A DNA stretch of 64,000 nt, from assembly GCA_022843465.1 (NCBI GenBank), contig JALHNO010000005.1, forward strand, positions 86,691 to 150,690, given 5' to 3'. The notes below the pieces were generated by a model, which was given only the letters and a program-made list of their open reading frames with translations, was not told the origin of the DNA and ran no database searches. The stretch comes from Pseudomonadota bacterium (GTDB lineage: Bacteria; Pseudomonadota; Gammaproteobacteria; Xanthomonadales; Ahniellaceae). Shown piece by piece: positions 53,125-61,797 of this stretch; positions within the stretch are counted from its first letter, which is position 1, and each line of letters begins with the position of its first letter. The position numbers and the translations under genes are program-made.

Positions 53125-54441
53125 TTATTCGAAGCCGTCGCTGAAAATCCGATTGAGGTACTCGAAGTCGACCGTCAGGAAGACATCGCTGCTGTTGTTG
53201 CCGTCTCCGCTGACCAGATTGGACGCACTGGAATCGAAGATGACGAAGGTACCGTCCACCGACATGTCCATGAAACCACCGGACGCCCCATTGCCATCGC
53301 CGCCGCCGATTGCCGTGCTCAGCCGATAGTAGGCGCCGGTACTGGTGCGATACAGATAAGCCTGCTGCGCGACTCCGACCACGCTGCTGGAACATTGCAG
53401 GACGATATCGGCATTGTTGGCGACGTGCGCGTCCTCGCAATTGCTGGTCAACGGTGGCCTGGGCAGGTTGAGGGTGGTGTTGCTCTGGCGGTCGCGCAGG
53501 AACACCATGCTGCCAGTGATATCCGGCCCATTCTGCGCGAAGGAACGGAACACCACATAGCGCCCGTTGCCCGAGATCGATGCCTGGTACGAGGAGCTGT
53601 TGAACGCGGTGCCATTGCTGAACTTGCTGATCAGCTGAGTGGTGCCGGCCGTGCGATCGCGGACAAACACATCTTCAAGATTGCCTGGATTCGCGCCGTC
53701 AATGGCCGCCTGCGCGGTGAACGCGACATGGCGGCCATCCGCGGAAATCGCGTTCTGGGTCAGCGCCCGACTGGGGCCGGGGATCGGTATCTCGTTCGAG
53801 TCGACGCTGATCCGTTCCGGCGCCGCGGCCAGGGCATCGGTGTTTGCCAGAAAGACATCCGGCGCCGAGTTGTTGTCACCACTGACCAGGTTGCTGGCGT
53901 CGGAATAGAACACCACGAAGCGGCCGTCGCCCGAAATCGACGGATAGCGCGCCTCGCCATTGGGCGCGACGCCGCCGAGGCCGCGACTGACCAGGAAGGT
54001 GTCGAAACCGACCTCGTTCTGCGGCAGCGAAAACGCCTGGCTCAGATAGACATCGGTAAATGGGCCGTGGTTGCCGCCCAGATTGGTCGCCAGAGACTCG
54101 AAGGCGATCAGATTGCCGTCATGCGATGCCGAAGGCGCCAGGCTGTTGCCGCTGCCCAGTTGCTGCATGGCGAGGATCAGCGAGTCCGCCGCATGCGTGT
54201 TCTCGCTCAGATCATAGCGGTAGATATTGGTTGAGCCATTGGCTGGCGGGCCCAGTGTGGTCGAACTCGATGCAAAAACAATAAAGCGACCATCGCCCGA
54301 CAGCGAAGGATCGCGAGTACCCGCATTGCCTTCGGCGTCAGTCACCGGATGGGTGACGCGTCCGATCAGTACGGGCTGCGCAATCGCGATAAGCGGCTGC
54401 GCCAGGGCGAGCAGCAACAGGCAGGCAAAGGGGAGTTTCAT
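53125..54441 (-). CDS. secreted WD40-like (PD40/TolB-type) beta-propeller protein
   Basis: A 438-residue secreted protein with a signal peptide (MKLPFACLLLLALAQPLIAIAQ). The mature part consists of about six PD40-type repeats of the form SISGDGRFVVFYSDASNLVSGD (here DPSLSGDGRFIVFASSS, YPSISGDGRFVVF, NAISADGRHVAFT, QASISGNGRYVVFR, DMSVDGTFVIFDS). They form a TolB-like propeller. The last residues, RIFSDGFE, are a short motif separated from the propeller. Function is unknown; such proteins occur in large numbers in this group of bacteria. The ribosome-binding site (GAGG) and start codon are framed by a hairpin (separate entry). Cysteines C352 and C364 (approximate) may pair. Confidence 0.88.
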   Translation of the reverse strand: MKLPFACLLLLALAQPLIAIAQPVLIGRVTHPVTDAEGNAGTRDPSLSGDGRFIVFASSSTTLGPPANGSTNIYRYDLSENTHAADSLILAMQQLGSGNSLAPSASHDGNLIAFESLATNLGGNHGPFTDVYLSQAFSLPQNEVGFDTFLVSRGLGGVAPNGEARYPSISGDGRFVVFYSDASNLVSGDNNSAPDVFLANTDALAAAPERISVDSNEIPIPGPSRALTQNAISADGRHVAFTAQAAIDGANPGNLEDVFVRDRTAGTTQLISKFSNGTAFNSSSYQASISGNGRYVVFRSFAQNGPDITGSMVFLRDRQSNTTLNLPRPPLTSNCEDAHVANNADIVLQCSSSVVGVAQQAYLYRTSTGAYYRLSTAIGGGDGNGASGGFMDMSVDGTFVIFDSSASNLVSGDGNNSSDVFLTVDFEYLNRIFSDGFE

Positions 54442-54442
54442 G

Positions 54443-54481
54443 GACTGCGTCCTCGGGGAGTTCCTCCCTTGCTACGCAGTC
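54443..54481 (-). promoter_or_regulatory. leader hairpin enclosing the ribosome-binding site of the propeller gene
   Basis: On the minus strand GACTGCGT pairs with ACGCAGTC (8 bp), the second arm ending one base before the ATG. Inside are a smaller stem GGGAG-GAA-CTCCC and the Shine-Dalgarno GAGG next to the outer arm. The start site therefore sits at the foot of a two-stage hairpin. Confidence 0.6.
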
Positions 54482-54548
54482 TGGTGGCCAGCCTTGTCAG
54501 GCCGGCGCGGCCACGTGCACGCCGGTTGCCGAGCAGACGGCTGTGCGC

Positions 54549-54758
54549 TCAGCCGCCGCCGATCGCCTGAACCACTTCGATGCGATCGCCATCACGCAAG
54601 CCATGCGTCGCGTGTTGCGCTCTCGGCACGATATCGAGATTGACTTCGACGGCGAGCCTGCGTCCGGCCAGACCGGCGGCCTGCAACAGGTCCTGCAGGC
54701 TGCTGCCGTCGGCAAGCTGGCAGGACTGGCCATTCAATTGCACGGTGATCATCGTCAT
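54549..54758 (-). CDS. thiS: ThiS-like sulfur carrier protein
   Basis: A 69-residue ubiquitin-fold sulfur carrier. The start MITVQLNGQSCQLADGSSLQDLL, the core RLAVEVNLDIVPRAQH and the end EVVQAIGGG match ThiS. The C-terminal Gly-Gly receives the thiocarboxylate that supplies sulfur to the thiazole of thiamine; here the chain ends in GGG. Two in-frame ATGs two codons apart are possible; the first overlaps the glycosyltransferase stop as ATGA. thiG, the usual neighbour, is not found within the window, so the rest of the pathway is elsewhere. Confidence 0.88.
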   Translation of the reverse strand: MTMITVQLNGQSCQLADGSSLQDLLQAAGLAGRRLAVEVNLDIVPRAQHATHGLRDGDRIEVVQAIGGG

Positions 54759-57700
54759 CGCTGAAGGATTCCAGAGAGCGCGTTGCGCGCGGCCTCGAAG
54801 GAGAAATGGCGGCCGACGTTCTCCAGTCCGGCAGCCGACAAGCGCGTCCAGGTTGATTCCTCGGTGTACAGGCGCACCACGGCGGCGGCGAATTCTGCCG
54901 GCGTGTCGGCGATCAGCACATCGACATCGTGCTGCAGGTACATGCCTTCGGCCGCCAGTGTGGTTGCGACCACCGGCTGGCCGTGTGCCATGCTCTGGTT
55001 GACCTTGCCCTTGACGCCGGCGCCGTAGCGCAGCGGCGCCACCGAAAGGCGGCAGCCATCCAGGTAGGGATCGAGCTCCTCGACGAATCCGGTCGCGATC
55101 ACGCGATCACTGGCCAGTGCCGCGACCGACTCCGGCATCCGGCTGCCAATGATATGGAAGCGGACCTCGGGCAATGCCCGCGCGATTTCAGGCCAGATTT
55201 CAGCGACGAACCAGAGCACCGCGTCGACATTGGGCTGATGCTGGAAGCCACCGACGAAATAGATATCGTGGCGCTCGCCAAAGCCATGTCGGCAGCCGGC
55301 CACCTCATGCACATTGGAGAGTACCTCGATGCGCGCTTCCGGCAGTTCGCTGCGCAGCAGCGACTGTTCGACCGGGCTCACCACCAGGGTGACATCGCTG
55401 GCCTTGATCAGGCGCAGCTCGGCGAGCTTGGTAGCGGCGGCAGTGCGCTGCAAGTCGCTGCGGTCCTCAAGCGCGGCGGCGCGTTCCTCGCGCAGATAGT
55501 GCAGATCGACGGTATCGAAAATCAATGTGGCGCGTGGCGCGTAATGGCGCACCAGGGGCAGCAGCGGGGTGGCGACGTAGTGCCGGCTCAGCATCACCGC
55601 ATCCCACAGGGTTCCGGTTTCGCGCAGCAGGCTGGCCGGCTCGCCGATCCAGGGATGGTGCAGGGTTTCGACGCCGAGCGCCTGCAACTGTTCGGTATAG
55701 CCAGCCGAATAGGCGCGGTTCTCGCTGGTGAAGGCCGGCTTCCAGCCAAGCTCGATCAGGGCACGCAGTACATTGACCATGCGCAGCGAACCGGAATCCT
55801 TGTCGGGTTCCGGCACGGTGGCGTCGACAATCAGGATGCGGCCCCTGACCCGATGTTCGCGCGCGACGGCAATGGCCGCACCGGGTTTTGGCTGCCGCGG
55901 CAGGGCTGCGGCCCAGCGTTCGGCAAACTTCTGCTGATTGATCACCTGGTAGCGCTTGGTGCCCGAGCCCGTATCAGTGCCCGAGGTGATGCCCTCGAAA
56001 TGGATGACCGTGGAGGCGGGTTGATAGAGCACGCGCAGGCCGGCCTCGCGTACCTGGAAGGCGAGATCGGTGTCCTCGTAGTAAGCCGGCGCATAGCGGG
56101 TATCGAAGCCGCCGAGTTGTTCGAACAGGCTGCGTCTGAGCGCGATGGCAGCGCCGGAGCAGTAGTCCACCTCACGCACAAAGTTGTAGGCAGGATCGCG
56201 TGGATCGCCAAAGCGTCCGTAGTTCCAGCCCGAGGCATCACTGAAGACGATGCCGCCGGCCTCCTGCAGGCGACCATCCGGATACACCAGCTTGGCGCCG
56301 ACCAGGCCGACATCGCGGTGCTGATCGAAGGTGTTGAGCAAGGCGTCGAGCCAACCGGCGGTCACTTGGGTGTCGTTGTTCAGAAATACCAGAAAGGCGC
56401 CGCGCGCCGCTGCCGCCCCGGCATTGCAGGCGCCGATGAAGCCAAGATTGTGTTCGTTGTGCAGGGTTCGGATGCCGCCGATGCCTGCGAGTGCTTCGCG
56501 GGTTTCGTCGCTGGAGCAATCATCGACCACGATCACTTCGAAATCGCCGTTGCCGGCATGCTGGGCCAGCGACTGCAGGCAGGCCAGTGTGTAGGGAAAC
56601 TTGTTGTAGACCGGAATGATGATGCTGGCGCGCGGCGATTCGGCGCAGGGCAATCGGAACGGTTCGAACGCGGCTCCGGCGGCACCCAGCTCGACGCTGA
56701 GTTCGATCGCTGCGATGCCCTGCGCAGCGTTGCCGTTGTCCTGCTGCATGCGCTGCAGCGTGCCGCGCACGCCGCGCGTGCGCAGGCTGCGCAGCAGGCG
56801 CGGTGGCAATCCCGTGATGCGACTGAGCCAGTAGCCGAGGCGTGCACGCAGCCCGCGCAGATGTCTGCCGATCGCGCGCAGCGGGCGCGTGAGTCGCCAT
56901 GACGTGGATTGCAGCAGATCCTGGCGCAATGCCTCGACGCGCGCGACCTCGCCCGACCAGCCGGCATCGGCTGCCGCCTTCTCCCGCTCCAGTTCCGAAT
57001 AATTGGCGTAGGCCTGGGCGAGTTCGCCACCGAGTCGGCGGGATTCCGCGTCCAGGGTATTGGCCCACTGTGTTCGTTCGTGCAGCAAGGCCTCGCTGCG
57101 GGCTTGTGCCTGCGTCATCTCCAGCAGTTGCGCCGCAACCTTTTGGGTGGCCCGGATCGCCTCATGCGCCCAGTCGGCACGACGCAGCAGTTCGCGATCC
57201 TGTTCGATCCGGACTTCCTTCAGCTCAGCCAGTTCAACAGCCAGCGCACGCCGTGCCGCCGCGAGATCAGCGACTTCCATATCAAGCGCACGGAAGTCGG
57301 CGTCGAGGTCGCGGCTCAGAACCGGCAATGGCCCGCAAAGCGCCAGATAGTCGGCACGGGCCGCGGCAACACTGCGCAGGTCCACCGACGCCAGCGAACC
57401 GCGGATCGTGGGCAGCAGATCCGGCTCGGCATCGATCCGCTGCAGCAAGGCCAGCATCGCCTCGGCATCGGGATCGAACAGCAGACCGTTGACGCCGTCT
57501 TCGATGCGCTCGGCCAGACTGCCGATGCGACTGGCCAGCGGCGGCACGCCGAGCGCCCAGAGTTCACTCAGGGTATAGCTGAAGGACTCCGCCACCGTCG
57601 CCGCGATCAGGGCCGCATCGGGGCGCAGGCGGGCGACCAGTTCGGGCAGGTCCGCGCGGCGATAGTCGAGGATGATGTGCACGCCGCTGCGGCCGAACAG

Positions 57701-59203
57701 CGCCTCACCGGCGGCACCGCAGCCGAGCAGCACCAGTTCGAACTGCCGGCTGAGTTCGGGCAGGCAGGCTTCGAGCAGGTGCAGGGCCTTGCCGCCATTG
57801 ATGCGGCCCAGCACCAGCAGACGCTTGCGAACGCGCGTCGGCACCTTCCACTCTTTTACGGGCGTGCCAAAGGGGCGAAAGCCGTGCGGAATGACCTCGA
57901 ACTTCTGCGCGGAAAGCTCCGGCGCGATCCGCAGCCAGTTGGCCCGCACGTTCTGACTCGGCGCCACCATTGTGATCCTCTGGCTGCGCAAGGTATCGAT
58001 CAGCGCGCTGCGCAATTGCCACCAGTAGTCGGCATCGTGGCGTTCGAAGGGCAGGCTGGCATGGTCGGTGCCGGGCAATGCTGACGCCAGTTCGGCACGA
58101 TCGAAGCGACGACGGCTGTCGCCGAAATCGGCATGCAGCACGGGCCACAGCGGGTAGTAATCGTGGCAGACATACAGGGTCGGAAGACCGCTCTGCAGGA
58201 CATCCAGGCTATGGCCGATCAGCGAAGAAACCATCAGCTGGCTGACCGCGTAGGCTGCGCAGATGAAGCGCAGTACCTCGGCGCTGGCAGCATCCTCGAG
58301 CGCGCTGTCGGCAATCGCACGCGGCAGCGGCCAGCGGCGCAATTCCTGCAGGCGACCGCCGGCAACCAGATGCAGACTCAGCGACTCGCCATAGCGGCGA
58401 CGCTTGAACTGACCGCTGGCACAGAGCGCGAGATGGATGTGGTCGCGATCGTCTTCGCCCAGATCGCGGACGAAGGTCTCGATGCCGCCGCCCCAGCCAT
58501 GCAGTACATGCAGGATGACCGCTCGGCCGTCGAGTCCGGGCAGACACGGGGTGATTGGCGCTGGCGCAGCGCCGATCGCGTGACGCAGCCGGCTCAGTGG
58601 CGAGGCAGGTGCGGCATCGCGCGGATCGGGCTCAGCGGCGGGGCCGTGACAGCTCTGGTTGTGGCGGCCTACATACAGCTGGCAAATCGCCTCGACGTTC
58701 AAAGCGTGGTCGGAGCGACGTGCCAGTGTGCTGGCACGCCAGAGCGCGGCATGCGCGGCTGGCTGCGGACGCGCAACGCGCTTGCCATCGGCAAGCAGGA
58801 AGCACCAGGTGTCGAGCGCTGTGGCCTCCAGCGCGCTTTCGGCAGCTTGCGGAAGCGGGCTGTAGTCGGGCTCGGGTCCGAGCGGGCAAAGCACATCGGC
58901 CTGGCTTTCCGCCGCGGCACGACACAATCGTTGCCAGCCGTGCGGTGGCCAGACGCTGTCCAGTGCCATCAGCAGCAGATCGCCGCTGGGATTGCGCAAG
59001 CGTACCTGGGTCAGCGCTGCGGCGAGATCGGCACAGGGCGCGCCGATTTCAAACCCGAGTGCGCGGGCGTCGGCCTGTTCCGACTGGGGGCCGAGAAAAA
59101 GCACCGAGGCTTCGCCACCGAGCTCGGCCAGTACCGCGGGCAAGGGTTCGGAGCGCGGCTTGGAGCCGAACAGGACGGCCGTAATGGGAGTGGGCTGATT
59201 CAC
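54755..59203 (-). CDS. giant three-module glycosyltransferase
   Basis: A 1482-residue cytoplasmic or membrane-associated protein. Residues 1-200 are a degenerate N-terminal region, possibly a decayed GT-A fold. About 226-625 form a GT-B/GT4-type module (ILHVLHGWGGGIETF at the start, FEVIPHGFRPFG and AESFSYTLSELWALGVP further on). About 640-760 form a long coiled coil. About 853-1100 form a GT2/GT-A module (ASIIIPVYNKFPYTLACLQS, VVDDCSSDETRE, LVFLNNDTQVTAGWLD, APAYYEDTDLAFQ). About 1118-1482 form a second GT-B module (GRILIVDATVPEPDKDSGS, PLRYGAGVKGKVNQSMAHG). Such proteins build O-antigen or other surface glycans. The start is GTG with a weak ribosome-binding site. No other glycan genes are nearby. 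Confidence 0.92.
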   Translation of the reverse strand: MNQPTPITAVLFGSKPRSEPLPAVLAELGGEASVLFLGPQSEQADARALGFEIGAPCADLAAALTQVRLRNPSGDLLLMALDSVWPPHGWQRLCRAAAESQADVLCPLGPEPDYSPLPQAAESALEATALDTWCFLLADGKRVARPQPAAHAALWRASTLARRSDHALNVEAICQLYVGRHNQSCHGPAAEPDPRDAAPASPLSRLRHAIGAAPAPITPCLPGLDGRAVILHVLHGWGGGIETFVRDLGEDDRDHIHLALCASGQFKRRRYGESLSLHLVAGGRLQELRRWPLPRAIADSALEDAASAEVLRFICAAYAVSQLMVSSLIGHSLDVLQSGLPTLYVCHDYYPLWPVLHADFGDSRRRFDRAELASALPGTDHASLPFERHDADYWWQLRSALIDTLRSQRITMVAPSQNVRANWLRIAPELSAQKFEVIPHGFRPFGTPVKEWKVPTRVRKRLLVLGRINGGKALHLLEACLPELSRQFELVLLGCGAAGEALFGRSGVHIILDYRRADLPELVARLRPDAALIAATVAESFSYTLSELWALGVPPLASRIGSLAERIEDGVNGLLFDPDAEAMLALLQRIDAEPDLLPTIRGSLASVDLRSVAAARADYLALCGPLPVLSRDLDADFRALDMEVADLAAARRALAVELAELKEVRIEQDRELLRRADWAHEAIRATQKVAAQLLEMTQAQARSEALLHERTQWANTLDAESRRLGGELAQAYANYSELEREKAAADAGWSGEVARVEALRQDLLQSTSWRLTRPLRAIGRHLRGLRARLGYWLSRITGLPPRLLRSLRTRGVRGTLQRMQQDNGNAAQGIAAIELSVELGAAGAAFEPFRLPCAESPRASIIIPVYNKFPYTLACLQSLAQHAGNGDFEVIVVDDCSSDETREALAGIGGIRTLHNEHNLGFIGACNAGAAAARGAFLVFLNNDTQVTAGWLDALLNTFDQHRDVGLVGAKLVYPDGRLQEAGGIVFSDASGWNYGRFGDPRDPAYNFVREVDYCSGAAIALRRSLFEQLGGFDTRYAPAYYEDTDLAFQVREAGLRVLYQPASTVIHFEGITSGTDTGSGTKRYQVINQQKFAERWAAALPRQPKPGAAIAVAREHRVRGRILIVDATVPEPDKDSGSLRMVNVLRALIELGWKPAFTSENRAYSAGYTEQLQALGVETLHHPWIGEPASLLRETGTLWDAVMLSRHYVATPLLPLVRHYAPRATLIFDTVDLHYLREERAAALEDRSDLQRTAAATKLAELRLIKASDVTLVVSPVEQSLLRSELPEARIEVLSNVHEVAGCRHGFGERHDIYFVGGFQHQPNVDAVLWFVAEIWPEIARALPEVRFHIIGSRMPESVAALASDRVIATGFVEELDPYLDGCRLSVAPLRYGAGVKGKVNQSMAHGQPVVATTLAAEGMYLQHDVDVLIADTPAEFAAAVVRLYTEESTWTRLSAAGLENVGRHFSFEAARNALSGILQR

Positions 59204-59384
59204 GCTCGGGTTTCGTAGGGGCGAGCTGGAATGCGCCTGGCCATCGGCATCGCTACCCGCGCAGCCGGTGCGGACCGGATGATCGGCTGCGGTCGCCCGA
59301 TTCCGGACTGCTGCCGATTCGCGGCCAGCATGGGGATCGATGACGCCGTTGCAACGCCTTTGGCACCACAGGCGCTACAGCTCC

Positions 59385-59428
59385 GCGGTCAAAGTGGCTG
59401 AATTATCGCGGAATTGCCAGTTGACCGC
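59385..59428. promoter_or_regulatory. large imperfect dyad in the glycosyltransferase/PBP1b divergent region
   Basis: GCGGTCAA-ag-TGGC (59385-59398) mirrors GCCA-g-TTGACCGC (59416-59428): 12 paired bases. The centre carries two direct GAATT copies (59400-59404, 59411-59415). It ends about 55 bases before the PBP1b start and is a good shape for an operator of a dimeric regulator. Confidence 0.5.
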
Positions 59429-59481
59429 CACGCGCCATTGCAAATCGGGCCGCTACACTGCCGCGCGCATTCCCGGAAACG

Positions 59482-61797
59482 ATGGCTTTGAACCGAATCC
59501 TGCCCCTGTTGGCGCTGATTTACCGCTGGTGTCGCATCCCGCTCTGGTTCGGATTCGGGCTATGGCTGGGCTTCAGCCTGCCGTACTTCTGGTATCTCGA
59601 CAAACTGGTTCACGCCGGATTCGACACCCTGAGCTACGAATTGCCGAGCCGGGTCTACGCGCGACCCCTGCGACTGGCGCGAAATCTGCCGATGACCGCA
59701 GAGGCATTGCGAATCGAACTGGCGGCAGCGCGCTATCGCGAGAGCGACAATGTGTTCGAGGCTGGAACCTATGTCGTCGACGGCAGCAATTTCCAGATTC
59801 ACACCCGGGCCTTCGTCGATGGCGAGGGCGCCCATGCCGAAGAGCGGCTGCTGGTGGGCCTGGGCTCGGGTCGGGTCCGCCGTCTGGAAGATCTGGGTAC
59901 CGGAAAGCCGATCGAGCTCAGTCGCATCGATCCGGCTCGGATCGCCACCCTCTATGGCAAGTCGCGGCAGGAGCGTCGGCTGGTCCGGCTCGACGAGGTA
60001 CCGCCGCTGCTGGTCAAGAGTCTGCTGGCGGTCGAGGACAAACACTTCTACGACCATTACGGTATCGATCCCTGGGGCATCGCGCGCGCGCTCTGGGTCA
60101 ATGTGCGCGCCGGTGACACGGTGCAGGGCGGCAGCACCCTGACCCAGCAACTGGTGCGCAATCTGTTTCTCGATCGTCGGGTGCGTTACACGCGCAAGTT
60201 CAACGAAATGGCGATCGCACTGCTGATCGAGTGGCGCTACTCGAAGGAACGCATCCTCGAAGCCTATTTGAATGAGGTTTACCTCGGCCAGCAGGGCGGT
60301 CAGGCCGTGCATGGCGTGGCGGCGGCAAGCGAGTTCTACTTCGGTCGCGAGCTCAATGCACTGGCGCCCAACGAGATGGCCATGCTGGTCGGTCTGATCC
60401 AGGGCCCGTCCCTGTTCGATCCGCGCCGCGCACCCGCGCTGGCGGTAAAGCGCCGCAACCTCGTGCTGCGTGAGATGGGCGAAGCCGGCCTGATTTCAGC
60501 GATCGAGGTGGCCGCGGAGCAGCGCCAGAAGCTCGCGGTCGGCAAGGTCGGTGCATTGGCGCAGAACCGTTATCCGGCCTTTCTCGATCTGGTCAAGGTG
60601 CAGTTGTCGCGTGATTACGTGGAGTCGGCCCTGCGTTCGGAAGGGCTGTCGATCTTCACTTCGCTGGCACCCTCGACCCAGCATTTTGCCGAGCGCTCGA
60701 TCAGCGAGAAGATCAAGACGCTGGCCAAGGACACCAGCGGCCTGCAGGCGGCGATGGTGGTGACGCATGCGCGCAGTGGCGCCATCGAGGCGATCGTCGG
60801 TGATCGCGATCCCGCGCGTCCCGGATTCAATCGCGCCGTGCGTTCGGCGCGTCCGATCGGGTCGCTGGTCAAGCCCTTTGTCTATCTGGTTGCGCTGGCT
60901 CAGCCCGAGCGCTATTCGCTGATGACGCCGCTCGACGACACCGCGATCACCGTGCGTCAGCGCGGCGGCAAACCCTGGCAGCCGCGCAATTCGGACAACC
61001 AGGAGCATGGCATCGTCAGCCTGGTCGATGCGCTCTCGCGTTCCTACAATATTGCCAGTGTGCGCCTTGGGCTTGATGTCCAGGTACAGAAGGTCGAGCG
61101 GGTGCTGGAAACCCTGATTCCGGGTGCGGACATTTCGCCGCATCCTTCCCTGCTGCTGGGTGCGACCGAACTGTCACCGCTGCAGATGGCCCAGGCCTAT
61201 GAATACCTCGCGGCCGATGGTCATATGGTGCCGCTGTCGGCGGTGACCGCGGTGCTCGATCGCCATGGCAAGTCGCTGTCGCGCTATGCCCCGGCCGACA
61301 CCGCCGGTGAACTCGTCGAGGCGGCCCGTCTGGTCGGCTACGCCATGCAGGAAACTGTGCGCAGCGGTACCGCGGCCGAGCTCAATGGGCTCGGACTCTC
61401 CGGTCTCAGGGCCGCAGGCAAGACCGGCACCAGCGATGACAAGCGCGATTCCTGGTTTGCCGGCTATACCGGCAGTCATCTGGCGGTGGTGTGGCTGGGC
61501 CGCGATGACAATACCCGCACAACGTTTTATGGTGCCACCGGCGCCATGCGGCTCTGGGCCGGTCTGTTCCAGAAATTGCCGACCGAGCCGCTGAGCATTG
61601 ACTTCAGTCGCAACCCAACCATGCAATGGGTCGATCCGGTCAGTCTGAGTCTGACCGATCAGGAATGCGAAGGCGCCCGCAGTCTGCCGTTCATCCGGGG
61701 CCACGAGCCGGTTGCCTATCAGGGTTGCGGTTTCTCTTCCTTTGACAGTTGGTTCAATTCACGCAGCGCACGCGAAGATGATGAAGATGTTTACTAG
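59482..61797 (+). CDS. mrcB: penicillin-binding protein 1b (bifunctional transglycosylase/transpeptidase)
   Basis: A 771-residue class A PBP. After a transmembrane helix (LWFGFGLWLGFSLPYFW) come a UB2H-like domain (about 65-150), the GT51 transglycosylase with catalytic Glu185 in AVEDKHFYDHYGID and QGGSTLTQQLVRN, and the transpeptidase. The transpeptidase has SxxK (Ser461, Lys464), SxN (Ser521-Tyr-Asn523) and KTG (Lys647). The UB2H domain and the start YELPSRVYARP mark it as PBP1b rather than PBP1a. It polymerises and cross-links peptidoglycan in the periplasm. The last 20 bases overlap a lipoprotein gene, probably its activator. Confidence 0.97.
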   Translation: MALNRILPLLALIYRWCRIPLWFGFGLWLGFSLPYFWYLDKLVHAGFDTLSYELPSRVYARPLRLARNLPMTAEALRIELAAARYRESDNVFEAGTYVVDGSNFQIHTRAFVDGEGAHAEERLLVGLGSGRVRRLEDLGTGKPIELSRIDPARIATLYGKSRQERRLVRLDEVPPLLVKSLLAVEDKHFYDHYGIDPWGIARALWVNVRAGDTVQGGSTLTQQLVRNLFLDRRVRYTRKFNEMAIALLIEWRYSKERILEAYLNEVYLGQQGGQAVHGVAAASEFYFGRELNALAPNEMAMLVGLIQGPSLFDPRRAPALAVKRRNLVLREMGEAGLISAIEVAAEQRQKLAVGKVGALAQNRYPAFLDLVKVQLSRDYVESALRSEGLSIFTSLAPSTQHFAERSISEKIKTLAKDTSGLQAAMVVTHARSGAIEAIVGDRDPARPGFNRAVRSARPIGSLVKPFVYLVALAQPERYSLMTPLDDTAITVRQRGGKPWQPRNSDNQEHGIVSLVDALSRSYNIASVRLGLDVQVQKVERVLETLIPGADISPHPSLLLGATELSPLQMAQAYEYLAADGHMVPLSAVTAVLDRHGKSLSRYAPADTAGELVEAARLVGYAMQETVRSGTAAELNGLGLSGLRAAGKTGTSDDKRDSWFAGYTGSHLAVVWLGRDDNTRTTFYGATGAMRLWAGLFQKLPTEPLSIDFSRNPTMQWVDPVSLSLTDQECEGARSLPFIRGHEPVAYQGCGFSSFDSWFNSRSAREDDEDVY

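Noticed and set aside
54929-56902. 657-codon frame antisense to the glycosyltransferase
   Set aside because: The sense strand carries clear GT modules; the antisense frame is a shadow of GC-rich codons.
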